Origin: Pseudomonas fluorescens
GTDB lineage: Bacteria; Pseudomonadota; Gammaproteobacteria; Pseudomonadales; Pseudomonadaceae
Direction of reading: 5' to 3'
DNA length: 52,523 nucleotides
Assembly: GCF_018614775.1 (NCBI RefSeq)
Contig: NZ_JAGGOF010000009.1
Coordinates: forward strand, 1 to 52,523
A model generated the notes under the pieces. It did no database searches. It was not told where the DNA came from and worked only from the letters and a program-made list of their open reading frames with translations. The number at the start of each line of letters is the position of its first letter. Position 1 is the stretch's first letter. The position numbers and the translations under genes are program-made. Shown piece by piece: positions 41,157-52,507 of this stretch.

Positions 41157-42509
41157 TTACAAACGACCCAGATCGTTGACGAGGGCAAGCAGCATGACCC
41201 CGACCACCAAACTGATACCGATCTGTATCCCCCAACCTTGCACCCGATCCGACAAGGGACGACCACGCGCCCACTCGATCAGATAAAACAGCAGATGCCC
41301 CCCATCCAGTACCGGAATGGGCAGCAAATTCAGAACCCCCAGGCTAATGCTCAGATAAGCAAGGAAATTCAGGAAATCAGCAACGCCCGACTGGGCAGAA
41401 GCGCCCGCCACTTTAGCAATGGTTATCGGTCCACTCAAGTTTTTTACCGAGAGCTCGCCGAACAACATTTTCTTCAGTGAGTCGAGGGTCAGGACACTCA
41501 TGGTCCAGGTGCGCCGCGCACCCTCGCCAATCGCCGCCACCGGACCGAAACTGACTTCGCGGATCATTTCCGGCGGCCACTCGACTGCCTTGACGCCAGC
41601 CCCCAGGTAGCCGGTCGGCGCCTTGCTCTCGCCACGGGCGGCCAAGGTGACCGGGACGTCGATTGGAGCACCGTCGCGCTCGATGCGCAGCACAATTTTG
41701 GTATCGGGACGTACACGAACCGAATCGACCACCTGCTGCCAGTCGCTGACCGGCTGGCCATCGAGTGCCAGCAACCGGTCGCCGGTCTTCAGGCCGGCGG
41801 CCTGGGCCGGGCCTTTCGGATCAAGCTCGGCGAGTACCGGTGGCAACGCAGGGCGCCATGGGCGGATACCCAGCGAGCGAATCGGATCCGGCTCGTCGGC
41901 GCCCTTGAGCCAGTTATCCAGCAGCAGTTCCCGGGGCGAGTCCACCGTGGAGCCCTGCTCGCGTACCTGCACTTGCAACGAACCGCTCTCGCCCAGGCGC
42001 CGCACCAGTTGCAGGTTGACCGCGGCCCAGCCCGACGTCGGCTCACCGTCGATCGCAACGATTTCCTGCCCGGCGCTCAAACCGGCCCGAGCGGCCACAC
42101 TGCCGGCTTCCACGGCCCCGATGACGGGGCGCACCTGCTCGCTGCCGAGCATGGCCAGGACCCAGAAAAAAACCATCGCCAGCAGAAAGTTGGCGATCGG
42201 CCCCGCCGCTACGATGGCGATGCGCTGACGGACGGTCTTGCGGTTGAAGGATTGATCGAGCTGATCGGCGGGAACTTCGCCTTCGCGCTCATCGAGCATT
42301 TTCACGTAGCCGCCCAACGGGATGGCTGCTACCACGAACTCGGTGCCCCGCTTGTCGTGCCAGCGCAGCAAGGGCATGCCAAAGCCCACGGAAAAACGCA
42401 GGACCTTGACGCCACAGCGACGCGCGACCCAGAAATGACCGAATTCGTGAAAGGTGACCAACACCCCTAGCGCAACCAGGGTGCCGACAATCATATAGAG
42501 CGCGCTCAT
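41157..42509 (-). CDS. rseP: Site-2 protease RseP (MucP)
   Basis: This 450-residue inner-membrane metalloprotease cuts the anti-sigma factor (MucA in Pseudomonas) within the membrane to free AlgU/sigma-E after envelope stress. The zinc motif is HEFGH at His21-Glu22-His25 and the third ligand lies in PIPVLDGGHL near the C-terminus. Two PDZ domains fill the periplasmic middle (about 110-300; GSVAARAGLSAGQEIVAIDGE and KGPAQAAGLKTGDRLLALDG). Membrane helices lie at about 4-22, 97-115, 375-395 and 425-445. It sits between dxr and bamA, as usual. Confidence 0.97.
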   Translation of the reverse strand: MSALYMIVGTLVALGVLVTFHEFGHFWVARRCGVKVLRFSVGFGMPLLRWHDKRGTEFVVAAIPLGGYVKMLDEREGEVPADQLDQSFNRKTVRQRIAIVAAGPIANFLLAMVFFWVLAMLGSEQVRPVIGAVEAGSVAARAGLSAGQEIVAIDGEPTSGWAAVNLQLVRRLGESGSLQVQVREQGSTVDSPRELLLDNWLKGADEPDPIRSLGIRPWRPALPPVLAELDPKGPAQAAGLKTGDRLLALDGQPVSDWQQVVDSVRVRPDTKIVLRIERDGAPIDVPVTLAARGESKAPTGYLGAGVKAVEWPPEMIREVSFGPVAAIGEGARRTWTMSVLTLDSLKKMLFGELSVKNLSGPITIAKVAGASAQSGVADFLNFLAYLSISLGVLNLLPIPVLDGGHLLFYLIEWARGRPLSDRVQGWGIQIGISLVVGVMLLALVNDLGRL

Positions 42510-42561
42510 CTGTTTTCTCCGCAATCCTGCCCAGGGCAAGCCTGGTTAACGTAGCGCAGCT

Positions 42562-43752
42562 TCAACGCCCGTGGCGTCTGAGCCATTGGCCCGCCAAGTC
42601 ACGGGCCCTGGCATCCGCCGTGAATACTGCGTCGAGATCATCGAGCGAAACCACCGCTTCGAGATTCAAGACTTCTTCGATGATACTCGCGATCTCCAGG
42701 TAACGGACACGTCCATCGAGAAACGCCGCAACCGCCACTTCATTGGCCGCGTTCAGCATGGCCGGGGCACTGTCGCCCGCCTCGGCCGCCTGTCGCGCCA
42801 GGCGCAGGCAGGGGAAGCGCTGTTCGTCAGGCGCCTGGAAATCCAGGCGGGCGATGGCGAACAGGTCCAGCGGCGCCACGCCCGAATCGATCCGCTCCGG
42901 CCAGGCCAGTGCATGGGCGATCGGGGTGCGCATGTCCGGGTTGCCCAACTGGGCCAACACCGAGCCGTCTACATAGTCCACCAGGGAGTGAATCACGCTC
43001 TGTGGATGAATGACCACTTCGACCTGGGAAGGTTTGGCGTCGAACAGCCAGCAGGCTTCGATCAGTTCCAGTCCCTTGTTCATCATGCTCGCCGAGTCCA
43101 CGGAAATCTTGCGCCCCATGGACCAGTTCGGATGAGCGCAGGCCTGCTCAGGTGAAACATGCACCAATTCTTCCAGCGGCGTCTGCCGGAAAGGGCCACC
43201 AGAAGCTGTCAGCAGAATCCGCCGAACCCCCACCGCCCCCAGGCCTCGGGAAAAATCCCGCGGCATGCATTGGAAAATCGCATTGTGTTCGCTGTCGATG
43301 GGCAGCAGCACCGAGCCGCTTTTGCGCACCGCCTGCATGAACAGCGCGCCAGACATCACCAGCGCTTCTTTATTGGCCAGCAGGATCTTCTTGCCGGCCT
43401 CCACCGCTGCCAGCGTCGGCCGCAAGCCCGCCGCGCCGACGATCGCCGCCATCACCGCGTCGACTTCCGGGTCGCAAGCCACCTGGCATAGACCCGCCTC
43501 TCCCACCAACACCCGCGTGGACAAGCCGGCCGCCCGCAGGTCATCCTGCAACGCGCGCGCGGCACCCGTCTCGGGCACCACGGCAAACTGCGGCGCGTGG
43601 CGAATGCACAGGGCCAACAACTCACTCAGACGGGTAAAGCCGCTGAGGGCAAAGGCCTGGTAGCGCTCCGGGTGTCGACCGATGACATCCAGCGTACTGA
43701 GGCCGATCGAACCGGTCGCCCCCAGGACGGTAATCTGCTGGGGACGGCTCAC
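42562..43752 (-). CDS. dxr: 1-deoxy-D-xylulose 5-phosphate reductoisomerase
   Basis: This 396-residue enzyme converts DXP to 2-C-methyl-D-erythritol 4-phosphate with NADPH and a divalent metal, the committed MEP-pathway step. The NADPH-binding GATGSIG is at 11-17. Active-site segments include [24 protein letters not shown], and [22 protein letters not shown]. The start is GTG at 43752 ([10 protein letters not shown]), which overlaps the cdsA stop as GTGA; a GTG at 43767 would add five residues. It is co-transcribed with uppS-cdsA. Confidence 0.96.
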   Translation of the reverse strand: MSRPQQITVLGATGSIGLSTLDVIGRHPERYQAFALSGFTRLSELLALCIRHAPQFAVVPETGAARALQDDLRAAGLSTRVLVGEAGLCQVACDPEVDAVMAAIVGAAGLRPTLAAVEAGKKILLANKEALVMSGALFMQAVRKSGSVLLPIDSEHNAIFQCMPRDFSRGLGAVGVRRILLTASGGPFRQTPLEELVHVSPEQACAHPNWSMGRKISVDSASMMNKGLELIEACWLFDAKPSQVEVVIHPQSVIHSLVDYVDGSVLAQLGNPDMRTPIAHALAWPERIDSGVAPLDLFAIARLDFQAPDEQRFPCLRLARQAAEAGDSAPAMLNAANEVAVAAFLDGRVRYLEIASIIEEVLNLEAVVSLDDLDAVFTADARARDLAGQWLRRHGR

Positions 43753-44555
43753 GAAGCGGCCATCCACAGCAGCACGGCGAAGATCGGGATCGCGGCGGTC
43801 AGGCTGTCGATGCGGTCCAACACGCCGCCGTGACCGGGTAGCAGGTTGCTGCTGTCCTTGATCCCGGATTGACGCTTGAACATGCTTTCAGTCAGGTCGC
43901 CGACCACCGACACAAAGACAATGAGGGAGGCGCCAAATAGTCCCATCAGCAGTTGCGCGACGGTCCAGTCGCGAACGAAGCCGACCACGGTCGTGATCAC
44001 CAGGCTCAAGGCCAGGCCGCCATAGACGCCCTCCCAGCTCTTGCCTGGGCTGACTTTCGGCGCCAGCTTGCGCTTGCCAAAGGCCCGACCGGAGAAATAG
44101 GCACCCACGTCGGCGCCCCAGACCAGCACCATCACGGCCATGATCTGCCAGTTGCCCAGCGCACCTTGCTTGATCCAGATCAGCCCTTGCCAGGCCGGCA
44201 GGAGGATCAACAGGCCGATCATCAGCTTGGTGGCCGTGTTGGCCCAGTGATGCGAGGTCCGTGGATAGGTCAATACCAGGAACGTTGCCGTCGCCCACCA
44301 CAGCACCGCCGCACCCAGCACCCACGGCGCAAGGCCAGGCACCACGTACATGATGAACAGCATGACGGCCACGGCCACGGCGTAGGCCACGCGCGCCGAC
44401 TGCGCAGGGAAACCTGCCAGCCGCGCCCATTCCCAAGCCCCAAGCGTCACGACCAGCCCGATGAACAGGGCAAAATTCGCACCCTCGAGCAGAAAAAACC
44501 CACCCAAGGCGATAGGCAACAGGATCAGGGCAGTGATGATTCGTTGTTTAAGCAT
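43749..44555 (-). CDS. cdsA: Phosphatidate cytidylyltransferase
   Basis: This 268-residue inner-membrane enzyme makes CDP-diacylglycerol from CTP and phosphatidic acid, the branch point of phospholipid synthesis. It has about eight hydrophobic segments. The family signature is near the C-terminus: [16 protein letters not shown] and [37 protein letters not shown]. Its start shares one base with the uppS stop (TAATG) and its end overlaps dxr by four bases. Confidence 0.97.
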   Translation of the reverse strand: MLKQRIITALILLPIALGGFFLLEGANFALFIGLVVTLGAWEWARLAGFPAQSARVAYAVAVAVMLFIMYVVPGLAPWVLGAAVLWWATATFLVLTYPRTSHHWANTATKLMIGLLILLPAWQGLIWIKQGALGNWQIMAVMVLVWGADVGAYFSGRAFGKRKLAPKVSPGKSWEGVYGGLALSLVITTVVGFVRDWTVAQLLMGLFGASLIVFVSVVGDLTESMFKRQSGIKDSSNLLPGHGGVLDRIDSLTAAIPIFAVLLWMAAS

Positions 44556-45310
44556 TAAACCCGGGCTCCAGCTTCGATCTGCTCGCTCGTTTTACCGAAG
44601 CGACGCTGACGGGAAGCGAAATCGGCCAGTGCAGTGCGCATGGCTTCGTGTTTGAAGTCCGGCCAGAACAGGTCGGAGAAGTACAACTCGGCATACGCCA
44701 ACTGCCAGAGCAGAAAGTTGCTGATGCGGTGCTCGCCACCGGTACGGATACACAGGTCCGGCAACGGCAGCTCGCCGGTAGCGAGGCAAGTCTGCAGCAG
44801 TTCGGGGGTGATGTCTTCCGGCCGCAAGTGGCCGGCCTGGACTTCCCGCGCCAGCCGCTGGGCAGCCTGGGCGATGTCCCACTGGCCGCCGTAGTTGGCG
44901 GCAATCTGCAGGACAAACCGATCAGCACCCGCCGTCGCGGTTTCGGCTTCGCGCATCGCGGCCTGCAACTCCGGATGAAAGCGCGAGCGATCACCGATGA
45001 TGCGCAGGCTGATCTTGTTCTCGTTGAGGCGCCTGGCCTCGCGGCGCAGGGCCTTGAGGAACAGATCCATCAAGGCACTGACTTCATCGGCCGGGCGCTG
45101 CCAGTTCTCGCTGGAGAACGCGAACAGGGTCAACACCTCGACGCCGGCCTCGGCACACACCTCGATGACCGCGCGAACCGCATCGACCCCAGCCTTATGC
45201 CCGGCTACGCCAGGCATGAAGCGTTTCTTGGCCCAACGGTTATTGCCGTCCATGATGATCGCCACGTGGCGGGGCACCGCGAACGGCAAGGCCTGCTTGG
45301 TCTTTTCCAT
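44555..45310 (-). CDS. uppS: Undecaprenyl diphosphate synthase
   Basis: This 251-residue cis-prenyltransferase extends farnesyl diphosphate to the C55 carrier used for peptidoglycan and O-antigen. Catalytic Asp21 lies in AIIMDGNNRWAKKR, followed by HKAGVDAVR and LTLFAFSSENWQRP. The C-terminal substrate-binding signature is DLCIRTGGEHRISNFLLWQLAYAELYF. It lies 13 bases after frr and overlaps cdsA, tying isoprenoid use to membrane lipid synthesis. Confidence 0.97.
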   Translation of the reverse strand: MEKTKQALPFAVPRHVAIIMDGNNRWAKKRFMPGVAGHKAGVDAVRAVIEVCAEAGVEVLTLFAFSSENWQRPADEVSALMDLFLKALRREARRLNENKISLRIIGDRSRFHPELQAAMREAETATAGADRFVLQIAANYGGQWDIAQAAQRLAREVQAGHLRPEDITPELLQTCLATGELPLPDLCIRTGGEHRISNFLLWQLAYAELYFSDLFWPDFKHEAMRTALADFASRQRRFGKTSEQIEAGARV

Positions 45311-45323
45311 GAAAACGAGACCC

Positions 45324-45881
45324 TTATACGGCCATCAGGTCCGCTTCTTTTTGCTTGGTGGCCGCATCGATATCAGCTTCTGCCTTGTCGGTCAGTTTCT
45401 GGATATCGGCCGCTGCACGACGCTCTTCGTCTTCGCTGATTTCCTTATCCTTGACCAGCTTCTTCAGCTCGCCCAAGGCATCGCGACGAATGTTGCGCAC
45501 GGCAACGCGAGCGTCCTCGGCGGCGGCACGCGCCTGCTTGGTGAAGCCCTTGCGGGTTTCTTCGGTCAGGGCAGGCATGGAGATCAGCAGCAACTCGCCC
45601 AGGTTGGTCGGGTTGAGGTTCAGGCCGGCGCTCTGGATCGCCTTGTCGACCGCCGCGAGCATGTTGCGCTCAAAGGCCACGACCTGCAGGGTCCGCGAGT
45701 CCTTGACGGTGACGTTGGCGACGCTGCTGATGGGCGTGTCGGTACCATAGTAAGGCACCATCACACTGCCCAGGATGCTCGGGTGTGCCTTGCCAGTACG
45801 AATCTGGCCAAACGCATGGCTCAGAGACTCCAGGGATTTCTGCATACGCGCTTGGGCGTCTTTCTTGATTTCGTTGATCAT
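45324..45881 (-). CDS. frr: Ribosome recycling factor
   Basis: This 185-residue protein splits post-termination ribosomes with EF-G. The three-helix bundle and small beta/alpha domain are complete ([46 protein letters not shown]-like [27 protein letters not shown]). It overlaps pyrH by four bases (45878-45881) and precedes uppS. Confidence 0.97.
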   Translation of the reverse strand: MINEIKKDAQARMQKSLESLSHAFGQIRTGKAHPSILGSVMVPYYGTDTPISSVANVTVKDSRTLQVVAFERNMLAAVDKAIQSAGLNLNPTNLGELLLISMPALTEETRKGFTKQARAAAEDARVAVRNIRRDALGELKKLVKDKEISEDEERRAAADIQKLTDKAEADIDAATKQKEADLMAV

Positions 45882-46621
45882 TGTTGGCCTTCCTCGATCA
45901 GAGTCCCTTCCGCGCCGCCGTGTACGATATTCAGCAGGGCGCCGGGCTTGTTCATGTTAAAGACGCGCAACGGCATCTTGTGGTCGCGGCACAGACAGAT
46001 GGCCGTCAGATCCATTACACCCAGCTTGCGATCCAGCACTTCATCGTAGGTCAGATGATCGAACTTCTCGGCATGCGGGTCTTTGAACGGGTCGGCGGTG
46101 TAGACACCATCGACCTTGGTTGCCTTGAGCACGACATCGGCATCGATTTCGATCGCTCGCAGGCAGGCCGCCGAATCCGTGGTGAAGAACGGATTACCGG
46201 TACCAGCGGCAAAAATCACCACTTCCTTGGCATTGAGGTGACGCATGGCTTTGCGGCGGTCGTAATGGTCGGTCACGCCCACCATGGAAATGGCCGACAT
46301 CACGATGGCCGAGATATTGGCACGCTCCAGGGCGTCGCGCATAGCCAGGGCGTTCATCACAGTAGCCAGCATGCCCATGTGGTCGCCCGTGACCCGGTCC
46401 ATGCCGGCCGCGCTCAGCGCAGCGCCACGGAACAGGTTGCCACCGCCGATGACCAGGCCGACCTGAACGCCGATGCCGACCAACTGACCGACTTCCAGGG
46501 CCATGCGATCCAGCACCTTCGGATCGATCCCGAACTCTTCCGAGCCCATCAGGGCCTCGCCGCTAAGCTTGAGTAGAATGCGTTTATAGCGAGCCTGATA
46601 ACCACTGCCCTGCTGAGCCAT
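45878..46621 (-). CDS. pyrH: Uridylate kinase
   Basis: This 247-residue amino-acid-kinase-fold enzyme phosphorylates UMP to UDP. Typical parts are [67 protein letters not shown] and [10 protein letters not shown] chose [12 protein letters not shown] at 46621 as the start; the 20-residue extension is not conserved. It overlaps frr. A terminator separates it from tsf. Confidence 0.97.
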   Translation of the reverse strand: MAQQGSGYQARYKRILLKLSGEALMGSEEFGIDPKVLDRMALEVGQLVGIGVQVGLVIGGGNLFRGAALSAAGMDRVTGDHMGMLATVMNALAMRDALERANISAIVMSAISMVGVTDHYDRRKAMRHLNAKEVVIFAAGTGNPFFTTDSAACLRAIEIDADVVLKATKVDGVYTADPFKDPHAEKFDHLTYDEVLDRKLGVMDLTAICLCRDHKMPLRVFNMNKPGALLNIVHGGAEGTLIEEGQQ

Positions 46622-46772
46622 TGCGAATCTCTCCTGCGGCGTATTTACGAAAATTCTCGGCAAACTGTTTGCAGCCTGCACTCACTCTAAGTGACGCTGA
46701 GACAGCGCCATCGGAACACGGCTTTGTAAGCCAGTTCCGACAGGAAACCAATAGAAATCGGCATCCTCATCC

Positions 46773-46810
46773 AAAAAGAGGCTGCGCGCGTGAGCGGGCA
46801 GCCTCTTCTG
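46773..46810 (-). terminator. Rho-independent terminator after tsf
   Basis: AGAGGCTGC (46777-46785) pairs with GCAGCCTCT (46798-46806). On the minus strand the stem is followed by TTTTTGG. It ends the rpsB-tsf region before pyrH. Confidence 0.85.
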
Positions 46811-46833
46811 GGCGACAGTTGTAAAAACCTGTC

Positions 46834-47700
46834 TTATTGCTTGCTGGCAGCAGCTACCTGGGCGGCAACTTCTTCAGCGAAGTTGTCGACCGGCTTCTCG
46901 ATACCATCGCCTACCTTGAAGTAGGTGAAGGAAACGATTTCAGCACCGGCTTTCTTCGCCAGGTCACCGACCTTGACTTCAGGGTTCTTGACGAACGCCT
47001 GCTCAACCAGGCTGGCTTCAGCCAGGAACTTGGAGATACGGCCAGCCACCATCTTCTCGGCGATGTCTGCAGGCTTACCCTTGAGCTTCTCTTCGTTCAA
47101 CTGCAGGAAAACGCCTTTTTCGCGCTCGATCGCGTCGGCCGAAACGTCCGAAGGCAGCAGGAACTCAGGGTTGGTCGCGGCTACGTGCATGGCGATGTCT
47201 TTCGCCAGCTCGGTGTCGCCGCCCTTGAGGACAACAGCCACGCCGATCTTGTTACCGTGCAGGTAAGTACCGACCACGTCACCTTCAACGCGAACCAGGC
47301 GACGGATGTTGACGTTTTCGCCGGTCTTGCCGACGAGGACCAGGCGCGCTTCTTCCTGAGCCGCGATCAGCGGAGCTGCGTCGGTCAGTTTGTCAGCGAA
47401 TGCCTTTTCGACGCTGGCAGCAACGAATGCCTTGAAGTCGTCTTGCAGAGCCAGGAAGTCGGTCTGGGAGTTGACTTCCAGCAGAACGGCGGCTTTGCCG
47501 TCGTCCTTGATGGCGATGGCGCCTTCAGCGGCAACGTTGCCGGCTTTCTTGGCGGCCTTGATGGCGCCCGAAGCACGCATGTCATCAATGGCTTTCTCGA
47601 TGTCGCCGCCAGCCTTGGTCAAGGCTTTCTTGCAGTCCATCATGCCTTCGCCGGTACGCTCGCGCAGTTCTTTGACCAACGCTGCAGTAATCTCTGCCAT
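46834..47700 (-). CDS. tsf: Elongation factor Ts
   Basis: This 288-residue protein is the nucleotide exchange factor for EF-Tu. It begins MAEITAALVKELRERTGEGMMDCKKAL, the diagnostic N-terminal module. The core follows with VNSQTDFLALQDDFKAF and the Asp/Phe residues that contact EF-Tu, then HVAATNPEFL and the C-terminal module. It lies downstream of rpsB with a terminator hairpin in the gap, so tsf level is set by partial readthrough. Confidence 0.98.
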   Translation of the reverse strand: MAEITAALVKELRERTGEGMMDCKKALTKAGGDIEKAIDDMRASGAIKAAKKAGNVAAEGAIAIKDDGKAAVLLEVNSQTDFLALQDDFKAFVAASVEKAFADKLTDAAPLIAAQEEARLVLVGKTGENVNIRRLVRVEGDVVGTYLHGNKIGVAVVLKGGDTELAKDIAMHVAATNPEFLLPSDVSADAIEREKGVFLQLNEEKLKGKPADIAEKMVAGRISKFLAEASLVEQAFVKNPEVKVGDLAKKAGAEIVSFTYFKVGDGIEKPVDNFAEEVAAQVAAASKQ

Positions 47701-47838
47701 TTCAAAATCCTCTTGGATAGGTTTTCAACCATTCCACCCGATCGAACGGGCGATCAATTCTTCCTGGAAAACCATCGTTATAGGCCGCGACACGTTACAA
47801 ACAGGTAGCTGCGCTGGCGACAATTGGTTTTCGAGGTG

Positions 47839-47866
47839 GCAAAAAGGGGGCCAAGCCCCCTTTTTG
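47839..47866 (-). terminator. Terminator or attenuator between rpsB and tsf
   Basis: AAAAAGGGGG (47841-47850) and CCCCCTTTTT (47856-47865) form a near-perfect symmetric stem with a 5-base loop, so it can act in either direction. The rpsB-tsf pair of other gamma-proteobacteria has a similar intergenic partial terminator. Confidence 0.85.
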
Positions 47867-47893
47867 CTTACTGAGTCAACGCCAGGGCGTCGA

Positions 47894-48631
47894 TTACTCA
47901 GCGGCTGCTACCGGAGCTTCTTCAGCGAAGACTTCGGTGCCGCCATTTACATTGTTGCGACCACGGATAACAGCGTCAGCCATCGAACCCATGTACAGCT
48001 GGATGGCGCGGATGGCGTCATCGTTGCCTGGGATGATGTAGTCAACGCCTTCCGGGCTGCTGTTGGTATCGACAACGCCGATGACCGGGATGCCCAGCTT
48101 GTTGGCTTCGGTGATCGCGATGCGCTCGTGATCAACGTCGATCACGAACAGTGCGTCAGGCAGACCGCCCATGTCCTTGATACCACCCAGGGAGCGGTCC
48201 AGCTTCTCAAGATCGCGAGTGCGCATCAGCGCTTCTTTCTTGGTCAGCTTGGCGAAAGTGCCGTCTTCGGCCTGGACTTCAAGATCACGCAGACGCTTGA
48301 TGGAAGCGCGGATGGTCTTGAAGTTGGTCAGCATGCCGCCCAACCAGCGGTGATCGACGTACGGCGAACCGCAACGGGCTGCTTCTTCAGCAACGATCTT
48401 GCCAGCGGAACGCTTGGTGCCGACGAACAGAATCTTGTTTTTGCCCTGGGCCAGGCGCTCTACGAAGGTCAGTGCTTCGTTGAACATCGGCAGGGTTTTT
48501 TCAAGGTTGATGATGTGGATCTTGTTGCGCGCGCCGAAAATGTACTTGCCCATTTTCGGGTTCCAGTAACGGGTCTGGTGACCGAAGTGCACACCGGCCT
48601 TCAGCATATCGCGCATGTTGACTTGGGACAT
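47894..48631 (-). CDS. rpsB: 30S ribosomal protein S2
   Basis: This 245-residue ribosomal protein carries typical segments: [25 protein letters not shown] at the start, [43 protein letters not shown] and [16 protein letters not shown]. The C-terminal tail ends in an acidic and Ala-rich stretch. The start has AAGGAA upstream. A long 5' leader, probably used for autogenous control by S2, precedes it. Confidence 0.98.
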   Translation of the reverse strand: MSQVNMRDMLKAGVHFGHQTRYWNPKMGKYIFGARNKIHIINLEKTLPMFNEALTFVERLAQGKNKILFVGTKRSAGKIVAEEAARCGSPYVDHRWLGGMLTNFKTIRASIKRLRDLEVQAEDGTFAKLTKKEALMRTRDLEKLDRSLGGIKDMGGLPDALFVIDVDHERIAITEANKLGIPVIGVVDTNSSPEGVDYIIPGNDDAIRAIQLYMGSMADAVIRGRNNVNGGTEVFAEEAPVAAAE

Positions 48632-48785
48632 GATAGTTCCTTGATAAGTCGGGTTTGGCCTCCACGTATCCCAATGACCAACCAGCGGCTATAGAAGCCA
48701 AAGGCACCCAGGTCATCGTGTCGACACGTGTGTGGATTTAAGCTTACGGGGTCATCCCCGGAAAGCGGCGCATTTTATACCACAG
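48632..48785 (-). promoter_or_regulatory. rpsB: rpsB promoter and structured leader
   Basis: On the minus strand a TATAAAAT -10 box (48779 down to 48772) is followed by a G+C-rich discriminator (GCGCCGC), as in stringently controlled ribosomal promoters. The leader of about 135 bases contains the perfect 12-base palindrome CGTGTCGACACG (48717-48728). It also has ATGACC pairing with GGTCAT around a GGCT-loop-AGCC hairpin. This resembles the gamma-proteobacterial S2 leader that mediates repression by free S2. Divergent map lies 180 bases from the -10 box; the rest of that gap shows no clear gene. Confidence 0.55.
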
Positions 48786-48963
48786 CAAGGGCGAAAACGG
48801 AACACGGATTCTGCCGAGCAGATAAAACACCTCAACCGGACATAAACCCGGACGCGGATTTGCCCCGATCGTCTGTTAGAATCGCCTCTTTCAGGGCCGC
48901 CCGGAACATCATCCGCCGCCCATTTCGTTTTGGACAGCGCCGTCGGGCGCAGAGAGAGCCTGT

Positions 48964-49746
48964 ATGACCGTTACCCTCAAGACGCCCGAGGACATCGCCA
49001 AAATGCGTGTCGCCGGAAAACTCGCCGCCGATGTACTGGAAATGATCGCCGACTACGTCAAGCCGGGCGTGACCACCGATGAGCTGGACCGCATCTGCCA
49101 CGACTTCATCGTCAACGAGCAGAAGGCCATCCCGGCGCCGCTCAATTACAAGGGTTTCCCGAAGTCGATCTGCACGTCGATCAACCACGTGGTCTGCCAC
49201 GGCATCCCCAATGAAAAACCGTTGAAGGATGGCGACACCCTGAACATCGACGTCACCGTCATCAAGGACGGCTACCACGGCGACACCAGCCGCATGTTCC
49301 ATGTCGGCAATGTGCCGGAGTGGGCCCAGCGCCTGTCGAAAGTCACCCAGGAATGCATGTACATGGCCATTGAACTGGTGAAACCGGGCTGCCGCCTCGG
49401 GGACATCGGCGAAGTGATCCAGAAGCACGCCCAGAAGAACGGCTTCTCGGTGGTGCGCGAATTCTGCGGCCACGGCATCGGCAAGGTGTTCCACGAAGAG
49501 CCTCAGATCCTGCACTACGGCCGGGCCGGTACCGGCATGGAGCTTCAGGCAGGCATGACCTTCACCATCGAGCCGATGATCAACCAGGGGCGCGCCGACA
49601 CCAAGGTGCTGGGTGACGGCTGGACTGCCATCACCAAGGACCGCAAGCTGTCGGCCCAGTGGGAGCACACCTTGCTGGTGACCGAGACCGGCTATGAGAT
49701 CTTCACCCTGCGCAGCGATGACACCATCCCACGCGTTTCCGCCTGA
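48964..49746 (+). CDS. map: Methionine aminopeptidase (type I)
   Basis: This 260-residue metalloprotease removes the initiator Met from nascent proteins. The substrate His lies in [11 protein letters not shown]. Metal ligands are the two Asp in [19 protein letters not shown], His in [13 protein letters not shown], and the Glu residues in TFTIEPMIN and [10 protein letters not shown]. Length and motifs are those of type Ia enzymes without N-terminal extension. It is divergent from rpsB, the common arrangement, and is followed by glnD after 44 bases on the same strand. Confidence 0.97.
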   Translation: MTVTLKTPEDIAKMRVAGKLAADVLEMIADYVKPGVTTDELDRICHDFIVNEQKAIPAPLNYKGFPKSICTSINHVVCHGIPNEKPLKDGDTLNIDVTVIKDGYHGDTSRMFHVGNVPEWAQRLSKVTQECMYMAIELVKPGCRLGDIGEVIQKHAQKNGFSVVREFCGHGIGKVFHEEPQILHYGRAGTGMELQAGMTFTIEPMINQGRADTKVLGDGWTAITKDRKLSAQWEHTLLVTETGYEIFTLRSDDTIPRVSA

Positions 49747-49790
49747 TCCGAAACCAGCCTATAGCTACAGATAGAAAGGAAAGCCATTCA

Positions 49791-52493
49791 ATGCCGCAGG
49801 TGGATCCCGAACTCTTCGACCGCGGCCAGTTCCAGGCTGAACTGGCCCTGAAGGCAAGCCCCATCTCGGCGTTCAAGAAAGCGATCCGCCAGGCCCGCGA
49901 AGTGCTCGACCAGCGCTTTCGCGCTGGCCGGGATATCCGTCGGCTGATCGAGGACCGCGCCTGGTTCGTCGACAACCTCCTGCAAAAGGCCTGGGACCAG
50001 TTCGACTGGAGCGAGGACGCCGACATCGCCCTGGTAGCGGTAGGAGGCTACGGGCGCGGCGAACTGCACCCGTACTCCGACATCGATTTGCTGATCCTGC
50101 TGGACAGCGCCGACCATGAGGTTTTCCGCGATTCCATCGAGCGCTTCCTGACGCTGCTCTGGGACATTGGCCTGGAAGTCGGCCAGAGCGTGCGTTCGGT
50201 GCAGGAATGCGCCGACGAAGCCCGCGCCGACCTGACGGTGATCACCAACCTGATGGAAAGCCGCACCATCGCCGGCCCCGAACGCCTGCGCCAGCGCATG
50301 CTTGATGTCACCAGCACGGCGCACATGTGGCCGAGCAAGGACTTTTTCCTCGCCAAGCATGCCGAGCAGAAGGCCCGCCACCACAAGTACAACGACACCG
50401 AGTACAACCTGGAGCCCAACGTCAAGGGCTCGCCGGGCGGCCTGCGGGACATCCAGACGATCCTCTGGGTTGCTCGCCGCCAGTATGGCACGCTGAACCT
50501 GCGCGCCCTGGCCGGCGAGGGTTTCCTGGTGGAAAGCGAAAACGCCTTGCTGGCCTCCTCCCAGGAGTTCCTGTGGAAGGTTCGCTACGCCCTGCACATG
50601 CTCGCCGGGCGTTCCGAAGACCGCCTGCTGTTCGATCACCAGCGCTCCATTGCCGGGCTGCTGGGTTTCGAGGGGCAGGATGCCAAGCAATCGATCGAAA
50701 ACTTCATGCAGCAATACTACCGGGTGGTGATGAGCATCGCCCAGCTCAGCGAACTGATCATTCAGCACTTCGAGGAAGTCATCCTCGCCCCCGAGGACGA
50801 AGAGCCGCCGCAGCCGATCAACTCGCGCTTCCAGTTGCACGACGGCTACATCGAGGCGCGCAGCGCCAATATGTTTCGTCGCACGCCATTCGCCATGCTG
50901 GAAATCTTCGTGCTGATGGCCCAGCGACCGGAGATCAAGGGTGTGCGCGCCGACACCATTCGCCTGCTGCGGGAAAACCGGCACCTGATCGATGAAGACT
51001 TCCGCCACGACATCCGCAACACCAGCCTGTTCATCGAGTTGTTCAAGTGCAGGATCGGCGTGCACCGCAACCTGCGGCGCATGAACCGCTACGGGATCCT
51101 CGGGCGCTACCTGCCGGAGTTCGGCTTCATCGTCGGGCAGATGCAGCACGACCTGTTCCACATCTATACGGTCGATGCCCACACCCTGAACCTGATCAAG
51201 CACCTGCGTAAGCTGCAGTACACCCAGGCGTCCGAAAAATTCCCGCTGGCCAGCAAGCTCATGGGCAAGCTGCCCAAGCCCGAACTGATCTACATGGCCG
51301 GCCTGTACCACGACATCGGCAAGGGCCGTCAGGGCGATCATTCCGAAATCGGCGCGGTGGATGCCGAGGCGTTCTGCCAGCGGCATAAACTGCCCGTGTG
51401 GGACAGCCGGCTGATCGTCTGGCTGGTACAGAACCACCTGGTGATGTCGACCACCGCCCAGCGCAAGGATTTGTCCGACCCGCAGGTGATCCACGACTTC
51501 GCCCAGATCGTTGGCGACGAAACCCGCCTGGACTACCTCTACGTGCTCACCGTGGCCGACATCAACGCCACCAACCCGAGCCTGTGGAATTCCTGGCGCG
51601 CCAGCCTGTTGCGCCAACTCTACACCGAGACCAAGCGCGCCTTGCGCCGCGGCCTGGAAAACCCGGTGGACCGCGAAGAGCAGATCCGCCGCACGCAAAG
51701 CGCGGCCCTGGACATCCTGGTACGCGGTGGCACCGATCCGGACGACGTCGAACAACTCTGGTCGCAACTGGGCGATGACTATTTCCTGCGTCACACCGCG
51801 GGCGACGTGGCCTGGCACAGCGATGCGATCCTGCAACAACCGGCCGACGGCGGGCCGCTGGTATTGATCAAGGAAACCACCCACCGCGAGTTCGAAGGCG
51901 GCACGCAGATTTTCATCTACGCGCCGGACCAGCACGATTTCTTCGCCGTGACCGTGGCCGCGATGGACCAGCTCAACCTGAACATCCATGACGCCCGGGT
52001 CATCACCTCCAGCAGCCAGTTCACCCTCGACACCTACATCGTGCTCGACACCGACGGCGACTCGATTGGCGACAACCCGGCGCGGATCAAGCAGATCCGC
52101 GATGGCCTCACCGAAGCCCTGCGCAACCCGGCGGATTACCCAACCATCATCCAGCGCCGGGTGCCGCGCCAGCTCAAGCACTTCGCGTTTGCCCCGCAGG
52201 TGACAATCCACAACGACGCCCTGCGCCAGGTCACGGTGCTGGAACTCAGCGCCCCGGACCGCCCGGGCCTGCTGGCGCGGGTCGGCCATATCTTCCTGGA
52301 GTTCGACCTGTCCCTGCAGAACGCCAAGATCGCCACGCTCGGCGAACGGGTGGAAGACGTGTTCTTCATCACCGACGCCGACAACCAACCGTTGTCCGAT
52401 CCACAACTGTGCAGCCGCTTGCAGGAAGAGATGGTCCGGCACTTGAGCGTCAACCAGGAACCCGATGCTCACCTGACACGTATCAACATCTGA
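49791..52493 (+). CDS. glnD: PII uridylyltransferase / uridylyl-removing enzyme
   Basis: This 900-residue bifunctional nitrogen sensor uridylylates PII when glutamine is low and removes UMP when glutamine is high. The nucleotidyltransferase domain has GGYGRGE at 85-91 and metal-binding Asp97 and Asp99. The HD hydrolase domain has [19 protein letters not shown] with His507-Asp508. Two ACT domains for glutamine binding end the protein (about 700-785 and 810-890; [23 protein letters not shown]). It starts [14 protein letters not shown] with an AAAGGAAAG site upstream. It ends 30 bases before the window edge. Confidence 0.97.
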   Translation: MPQVDPELFDRGQFQAELALKASPISAFKKAIRQAREVLDQRFRAGRDIRRLIEDRAWFVDNLLQKAWDQFDWSEDADIALVAVGGYGRGELHPYSDIDLLILLDSADHEVFRDSIERFLTLLWDIGLEVGQSVRSVQECADEARADLTVITNLMESRTIAGPERLRQRMLDVTSTAHMWPSKDFFLAKHAEQKARHHKYNDTEYNLEPNVKGSPGGLRDIQTILWVARRQYGTLNLRALAGEGFLVESENALLASSQEFLWKVRYALHMLAGRSEDRLLFDHQRSIAGLLGFEGQDAKQSIENFMQQYYRVVMSIAQLSELIIQHFEEVILAPEDEEPPQPINSRFQLHDGYIEARSANMFRRTPFAMLEIFVLMAQRPEIKGVRADTIRLLRENRHLIDEDFRHDIRNTSLFIELFKCRIGVHRNLRRMNRYGILGRYLPEFGFIVGQMQHDLFHIYTVDAHTLNLIKHLRKLQYTQASEKFPLASKLMGKLPKPELIYMAGLYHDIGKGRQGDHSEIGAVDAEAFCQRHKLPVWDSRLIVWLVQNHLVMSTTAQRKDLSDPQVIHDFAQIVGDETRLDYLYVLTVADINATNPSLWNSWRASLLRQLYTETKRALRRGLENPVDREEQIRRTQSAALDILVRGGTDPDDVEQLWSQLGDDYFLRHTAGDVAWHSDAILQQPADGGPLVLIKETTHREFEGGTQIFIYAPDQHDFFAVTVAAMDQLNLNIHDARVITSSSQFTLDTYIVLDTDGDSIGDNPARIKQIRDGLTEALRNPADYPTIIQRRVPRQLKHFAFAPQVTIHNDALRQVTVLELSAPDRPGLLARVGHIFLEFDLSLQNAKIATLGERVEDVFFITDADNQPLSDPQLCSRLQEEMVRHLSVNQEPDAHLTRINI

Positions 52494-52507
52494 ACCAATA
52501 TATGTCC

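Noticed and set aside
49788..52472. 894-codon open frame opposite glnD
   Set aside because: Same antisense artefact of high GC over a conserved gene.
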